A stretch of 64,000 bases of DNA from Pelomonas sp. Root1237. Its GTDB lineage: Bacteria; Pseudomonadota; Gammaproteobacteria; Burkholderiales; Burkholderiaceae_C. The position numbers and the translations under genes are program-made. Of the stretch, positions 58,641-64,000 are shown in pieces. How positions within the stretch are numbered: the first letter of the stretch is position 1; each line of letters opens with the position of its first letter. The stretch spans positions 471,803 to 535,802 of the forward strand of contig NZ_LMDK01000016.1 in assembly GCF_001425055.1 (NCBI RefSeq), in the 5' to 3' direction. The notes under the pieces were generated by a model that ran no database searches, was not told where the DNA came from, and saw only the letters and a program-made list of their open reading frames with translations.

Positions 58641-58653
58641 GCCCTCGTTCCCC

Positions 58654-59175
58654 TCAAACAGCGAACTTCTTCGCCAGCAGCTCCGGCCCCATGCCGTCGT
58701 ACTCCTCGAACGGCTGATGGATCCACGGCGAGGTTTCCAGCATCTCGCAGTAGTAGTCCGGCATGTAGGCAGAAACCTTTTTGGTCCAGATGACCGCCGA
58801 GCGCAACTCGGTGATGGACGGCATGCCGCGCAGGCGCTCCACCACGGCCTTCAGCGTGACGCCCGAATCGGCCAGGTCATCCACCAGCAGCACGCGGCCG
58901 GCCAGTTCGCCCTTGGGCATGGTGATGTACTTGGCCATGTCCAGGCGACCCTGGATGGTGCCGGCCTCGGCGCGGTAGGAGCTGGTCGACATGATGCCCA
59001 GGGGCTTGTCGAAGACGCGCGACAGCACGTCGCCCGGGCGCATGCCACCGCGGGCCAGGCAGAGGATCTGGTCGAACTGCCAGCCCGAAGCGTGCACCTT
59101 GAGGGCCAGGCGCTCGGTCAGCAGGTGGTACTCGTCCCAGGACACGTAGAGGTGTTTGCCGTCGTCGGTCAGCAT
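58654..59175 (-). CDS. phosphoribosyltransferase family protein
   Basis: A 173-residue type I phosphoribosyltransferase, probably for a purine base (xanthine, guanine or hypoxanthine). The PRPP-binding loop is RVLLVDDLADSGVTLKAVVE. The N-terminal part reads FDQILCLARGGMRPGDVLSR, the usual first loop. The C-terminal YYCEMLETSPWIHQPFEEYD resembles Gpt-like enzymes, where the tryptophan stacks on the base. It lies 45 bases downstream of purA on the same strand, consistent with purine salvage beside AMP synthesis. Confidence 0.9.
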   Translation of the reverse strand: MLTDDGKHLYVSWDEYHLLTERLALKVHASGWQFDQILCLARGGMRPGDVLSRVFDKPLGIMSTSSYRAEAGTIQGRLDMAKYITMPKGELAGRVLLVDDLADSGVTLKAVVERLRGMPSITELRSAVIWTKKVSAYMPDYYCEMLETSPWIHQPFEEYDGMGPELLAKKFAV

Positions 59176-59220
59176 GATGGCGGGGTCTCCGTCGAATAGG
59201 TTTGAAGTGTCGGGCGAATT

Positions 59221-60567
<1,347 letters not shown>

Positions 60568-60598
60568 CTAGCTTTGGATTGGGAAGGGCCGCCGGCGC

Positions 60599-61762
60599 TC
60601 AAAGCGCGCGGACGATCCAGTCAGTGTGCTCGCGAACCAGTTCGCGGTCACAGTCGAATTCATCGGCCTCGTGCTCATGGCCCGGCAGCACGCAGACCAC
60701 GGTCTCGCCCTGCTCACGCAAGGCCCGTACAGCCTGGCGCAGTGAAGCATCCTCGCCCCACGGTGCGCGCACGGCGGCGCGCAAAGGCGTGGCCGGCACC
60801 AGGGCCACCAGCGTCTTCAGGTCCAGACTGAAGCCGACGGCCGGGCGGCGGCGGCCGAAGGCGGCGCCGACCTCGTCATAGCGCCCGCCGCGCAGCACGG
60901 CGTCGGAGCAGCCCGAGGCATAGGCGGCGAAGCGGATGCCGGTGTAGTAGGCATAGCCCTGCAGGTCGGCCAGGTCAAAGCCCAGGCTGACCTCGGGATG
61001 AACAGCAGCCAGATGGCCGGCCAGCCAGTCCAGGTCGGCCAGGGCCGCCTTGACGAGCGGGTGATCCGGCAGGCGCCGCGCTGCCTCTGCCAGCACTTCC
61101 CGGCCACCGAACAGACTGGGCAAGGCCAGCAAAGCATCGCGTGTGACGGCCGGCATGCCCGTGCTCAGCGCGGCCAGTGCGGAGAGGTCCTTGGCGGCCA
61201 GCGCCGCCGTCAGCGCTTCCAGCGTCTCGGGAGCCAGCTTGATGCCTTCCAGCACGCCTTGCAGCAGGCGTGCATCGCCAAGGTCCAGCATCACGTCGCT
61301 CAAGCCGGCTCGGCGCAGCGCGTCCAAGGCCAATTCATGCACCTCGAGGTCGGCTTCCAGGCCGGCATGACCATAGATCTCGACACCGAACTGCAAGGGC
61401 TCGCGGCTGGTGTTGAGGCCATCCGGCCGCGTGTGCGCGATGGGCCCGCAGTAGCACAGGCGGGTCACGCCCTGGCGGTTCAGCAGGTGGGCGTCGATGC
61501 GGGCGACCTGGGGCGTCGTATCGGCACGCAGGCCAAGCGACCGGCCCGAGAGCTGGTCAACCAGCTTGAAGAGCTTGATTTCGGAGCCACTGCCCGTGCC
61601 GGAAAGCAGCGAGTCGAGATGCTCCAGCAGCGGCGGAATGACGAGCTCGCAGCCGTAGCTGCGGGCCATGTCGAGCAGTTCTCTACGCAGCTCTTCGATG
61701 TGGCGCGCCTGCGAAGGCAGGACATCGGCGATGTGCTCGGGCAGCAGCCAAGCAGAGGACAT
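60599..61762 (-). CDS. hisZ: ATP phosphoribosyltransferase regulatory subunit
   Basis: HisRS-like protein that activates and regulates the short form of HisG in histidine synthesis. It has 387 residues, beginning [20 protein letters not shown]. It retains class II synthetase-like motifs ([30 protein letters not shown]-like [20 protein letters not shown]) but lacks an anticodon-binding domain and is much shorter than functional HisRS. That, and the location before purA, supports HisZ over HisS. Confidence 0.95.
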   Translation of the reverse strand: MSSAWLLPEHIADVLPSQARHIEELRRELLDMARSYGCELVIPPLLEHLDSLLSGTGSGSEIKLFKLVDQLSGRSLGLRADTTPQVARIDAHLLNRQGVTRLCYCGPIAHTRPDGLNTSREPLQFGVEIYGHAGLEADLEVHELALDALRRAGLSDVMLDLGDARLLQGVLEGIKLAPETLEALTAALAAKDLSALAALSTGMPAVTRDALLALPSLFGGREVLAEAARRLPDHPLVKAALADLDWLAGHLAAVHPEVSLGFDLADLQGYAYYTGIRFAAYASGCSDAVLRGGRYDEVGAAFGRRRPAVGFSLDLKTLVALVPATPLRAAVRAPWGEDASLRQAVRALREQGETVVCVLPGHEHEADEFDCDRELVREHTDWIVRAL

Positions 61763-61823
61763 GGGCGAAGGCAGGCGGTTAAAAACGGCATTCTACCGGT
61801 GCCTCCCGGGCCCAGCCTTCAGA

Positions 61824-62006
61824 TCAGCGCAACCAGAGCAGTCCGAACACACCCATCAGGATGCTGGCCAGGCCGATGAAACGAATCTGCCCATCGCTCA
61901 TCGCCAGGATGCGGCTGAAGACCTCGCGCCAGCGCGCCGGGCTGAGCAGGGGCATCAGCCCCTCGATGACCATCACCAGCGCGAGCGCGGTGAGGAGTTC
62001 GTTCAC
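61824..62006 (-). CDS. DUF2065 (YjeT-like) small membrane protein
   Basis: A 60-residue protein with two membrane helices (about 3-20 and 40-58) and the motif MVIEGLMPLLSPARWREVFS, then MSDGQIRFIGLASILMGVF. The start is GTG 62006, overlapping the hflC stop (GTGA). It is regularly found between hflC and hisZ in betaproteobacteria. Function unknown. Confidence 0.9.
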   Translation of the reverse strand: MNELLTALALVMVIEGLMPLLSPARWREVFSRILAMSDGQIRFIGLASILMGVFGLLWLR

Positions 62007-62899
62007 TTGCGCGCCGGTGCGGCGGCGGCCGCGGCGCCGGAGCCCCGCATGGCCTTGAAGAAGTCGCTGGATGGATCGACCACCATCACGTCGCTCTTCC
62101 TGCTGAAGCTGGCGCGGTAAGCCTCCAGCGAGCGGTAGAACTGGGCGAACTGGGGATCACGGCCAAAGGCTTCGGCGTACAGGGCAGAGGCCTTGGCGTC
62201 GCCCTCGCCTTTGATGAGCTGGGCATCACGGAAGGCCTCGGCAACGATGATTTCGCGCTGGCGATCAGCATCGGCCTTGATCTGCTCGCCCTCGGCGGAG
62301 CCGGTGGACCTGGCCTCGGCGGCCACGCGCTTGCGTTCCGAATCCATGCGGCGGTAGACCGACTCGGTGATGCTGGCCGCGAAGTCCACACGCTTGATGC
62401 GCACGTCAACGACCTCGATGCCGAACTGCTTGGCCTCGTCGGCCAGGCGTTTGCGCACGTCCTGCATGATCTTCTCGCGCTCGGTGGCCAGCACGGCGAT
62501 GACGGTGCGCTTGGTCACTTCATCGTTGAAGGCCGCCTGCACGACAGGCACCAGGCGGTTCTCGACGTTGCGCATGTCGGCTCCGCTGTTGCGGATGAAC
62601 TGGCGTGGCTCGGCGACGCGCCACTTGATGAGCCAGTCGATGACCAGGCTCTTCTTTTCAGCTGTGAAGACGGGCCGCGACTCGGTGCTGTCAAGCGTCT
62701 GCACGCGGCGGTCCAGCAGCACGACGTTTTGCAGCGGCGGCGGCAGCTTGAACTTCAGGCCCGGCTCGGTAACGACTTCCTTGATCTCGCCGAGCGCATA
62801 GATGACGGCGAACTGGCGCTGGTCGACGATGAAGAGCATCGACGACAGCAGCATCAGGACGACGATGGCGCCGGCGACGATGGCGGCAATACGGTTCAT
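62003..62899 (-). CDS. hflC: HflC, FtsH protease modulator
   Basis: Inner-membrane SPFH/prohibitin protein that, with HflK, forms a cage around the FtsH protease. It has 298 residues: an N-terminal membrane anchor (IAAIVAGAIVVLMLLSSMLF), the band-7 domain (RQFAVIYALGEIKEVVTEPG), and a coiled coil rich in Glu/Ala/Arg (~200-260) followed by an Ala-rich tail. It lies 15 bases after hflK. Confidence 0.97.
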   Translation of the reverse strand: MNRIAAIVAGAIVVLMLLSSMLFIVDQRQFAVIYALGEIKEVVTEPGLKFKLPPPLQNVVLLDRRVQTLDSTESRPVFTAEKKSLVIDWLIKWRVAEPRQFIRNSGADMRNVENRLVPVVQAAFNDEVTKRTVIAVLATEREKIMQDVRKRLADEAKQFGIEVVDVRIKRVDFAASITESVYRRMDSERKRVAAEARSTGSAEGEQIKADADRQREIIVAEAFRDAQLIKGEGDAKASALYAEAFGRDPQFAQFYRSLEAYRASFSRKSDVMVVDPSSDFFKAMRGSGAAAAAAPARK

Positions 62900-62914
62900 T
62901 CGGATGGTCCTCGA

Positions 62915-64000
62915 TCAGCGGCCGTCGCGGCTGCGCTGGTTGTCACGGCTGCGCAGGTCGTTGGCACTGGGCAGCGTCTGCGGCTCGGGCACGGTGGTCG
63001 GCTGCGGTGCCGACACGGTCACGGTGCCGCTGCTGCCTTGCTGCAGCAGCTTGTCCAGCGGCAGGTAGAGCAGGTTGGAGCCGCTCTTGCTGTCCACCAT
63101 CACCTTGCTGACGTTGGTGTAGACCTGCTGCATCGCGTCGATGTAGAGGCGGTCGCGCGTGACCTGGGGCGCCTTCTGGTACTCGGTCAGCACGCTCTTG
63201 AAGCGCGCCGCATCGCCCTCGGCCGTTGCGATGACACGGGCCTTGTAGCCCTCGGCCTGCTCGCGCAACCGGGCGGCATCGCCTCGCGCACTCGGGATCT
63301 TGTCGTTCGCGTACGCCTGGGCCTCGTTCTTCAACTGCTCGCGGTTGGCGTTGGCCTTCTGCACGTCGTCAAACGCCGCCTGAACCTGCTCGGGCGGCTG
63401 CACGCTCTGGACATTGACATTGACGACCTGAATGCCGGCCTTCAGGCGATCCAGCTGGACCTGGATGGACTTGACCAGGTCAGCGGCGATAGCGTCGCGC
63501 TGCTCATAGAGCACCGAATCCATCGTGCTCTTGCCGACGATCTCGCGCACCGCCGACTCTGCGGCCAGCAGCACGGCCTGCTCGGGGTCACGGTTCTCGA
63601 ACAGGAAGTCGCGCAGGTCACGGATGGTGAACTGCACCGTGAAGCGGATATCGACGATGTTCTCGTCCTGCGTCAGCATCGACGAGTCGCGCAGGCCGGT
63701 GGCGGCGACGACCGAACTGCGCCCAACCTCGACCTGGCGCAGCTGCGAGACCGGCTGGATCTCATGCGCCTGGAAGGGATAGGGCAGGCGCCACTGGAAA
63801 CCAGCTTCGACCGTCTTGCTGTACTTGCCGAAGGAAGTGATGACGCCCTGTTGGCCTTCCTGCACGATGAAGAAGCCGCTGGCCAGCCAGCCCAAAACGA
63901 CAACGCCGGCGATGAGGCTCAGGCCAATACCGGCGCCCTTCATGTCGGGCGAGCCACCGGAGCCGCTGGGGCCGGATGGCCCGCTGGACTTGCCACCGAA
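62915..64000 (-). CDS. hflK: HflK, FtsH protease modulator (N-terminus outside window)
   Basis: Partner of HflC. The frame stays open to base 64000, so the start is beyond the window; 361 residues are visible. The first ~20 visible residues are Gly/Ser/Pro-rich, as expected for HflK tails. A Met follows at 63943, but it is likely internal because the tail precedes it in the family. The membrane helix (GLSLIAGVVVLGWLASGFFI) and band-7 domain (QEGQQGVITSFGKYSKTVEA) are present. The C-terminal coiled coil contains QLKNEAQAYANDKIPSARGD. Confidence 0.96.
   Translation of the reverse strand, partial: FGGKSSGPSGPSGSGGSPDMKGAGIGLSLIAGVVVLGWLASGFFIVQEGQQGVITSFGKYSKTVEAGFQWRLPYPFQAHEIQPVSQLRQVEVGRSSVVAATGLRDSSMLTQDENIVDIRFTVQFTIRDLRDFLFENRDPEQAVLLAAESAVREIVGKSTMDSVLYEQRDAIAADLVKSIQVQLDRLKAGIQVVNVNVQSVQPPEQVQAAFDDVQKANANREQLKNEAQAYANDKIPSARGDAARLREQAEGYKARVIATAEGDAARFKSVLTEYQKAPQVTRDRLYIDAMQQVYTNVSKVMVDSKSGSNLLYLPLDKLLQQGSSGTVTVSAPQPTTVPEPQTLPSANDLRSRDNQRSRDGR

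Overview
The window is a 64 kb GC-rich stretch of a betaproteobacterial chromosome. It most likely comes from Burkholderiales, in the Roseateles/Rubrivivax/Leptothrix neighbourhood (inference). The basis is the lysine- and alanine-rich N-terminal tail on RpoD, the gene orders dnaG-rpoD, rpsF-priB-rpsR-rplI, rpsB-to-rnhB and hflKC-DUF2065-hisZ-purA, a PEP-CTERM protein, and the hemP-DUF2325 pair. Nearly everything is core chromosome. I see no prophage, insertion sequence, CRISPR array or plasmid module.

Layout. 1-3.7 kb holds the 3' part of primase dnaG, a long structured leader, and the primary sigma factor rpoD. 3.7-8.5 kb holds a cyclase-FHA protein and ferrochelatase hemH, which meet a convergent beta-helical PEP-CTERM surface protein tail to tail. 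8.6-13 kb is a heat-shock block, hslR-grpE-dnaK-dnaJ, with a near-consensus sigma-32 promoter before grpE and a weaker one before dnaK. 13.2-24.3 kb is the most accessory-looking part. It has an orphan response regulator with a helical repeat tail, an EptA-type lipid A phosphoethanolamine transferase, a radical SAM enzyme under a perfect LexA box, a DUF3617 protein, an MFS exporter, a small-RNA candidate, and a DUF421 membrane protein coupled to a double-PAS hybrid histidine kinase. Replicative helicase dnaB ends this part.

24.4-32.8 kb holds the rpsF-priB-rpsR-rplI operon, a sodium/solute symporter with an unusual EF-hand insertion, and the divergent pair ppsA (PEP synthase) and ppsR (its regulatory kinase/phosphorylase), followed by an EamA transporter. 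32.8-37.9 kb holds an orphan gene with an HNH-like motif, the glycogen genes glgCA, and a Fur-controlled hemP-DUF2325 unit. 37.9-53 kb is one long minus-strand envelope and translation block: rpsB-tsf-pyrH-frr-uppS-cdsA-dxr-rseP-bamA-skp-lpxD-fabZ-lpxA-lpxB-rnhB-rRNA methyltransferase. 53.3-58.2 kb has an FAD oxidoreductase, the NAD(P)HX repair enzyme nnr, and RNase R. 58.3-64 kb has tRNA-Leu(CAG) with an inverted copy of its own 3' end, a repeat-rich spacer, and the hflK-hflC-DUF2065-hisZ-purA-phosphoribosyltransferase block, cut at the window edge.

How the parts work together. The window combines replication start-up (primase, DnaB, PriB), transcription and chaperone supply, and the lipid A/outer-membrane assembly line: LpxA, LpxD and LpxB for lipid A; FabZ, CdsA, UppS and Dxr for precursors; Skp, BamA and RseP for outer-membrane proteins and their stress response. 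I see no convincing wholly new multi-gene system. The most unusual items are regulatory or structural: the LexA box fused to a start codon, the tRNA 3'-end inverted copy, the small-RNA candidate at 20.06-20.13 kb, the orphan HNH-like gene, the EF-hand symporter, the shortened Nnr epimerase domain, and a valine replacing glycine in the conserved BamA VRGF motif.
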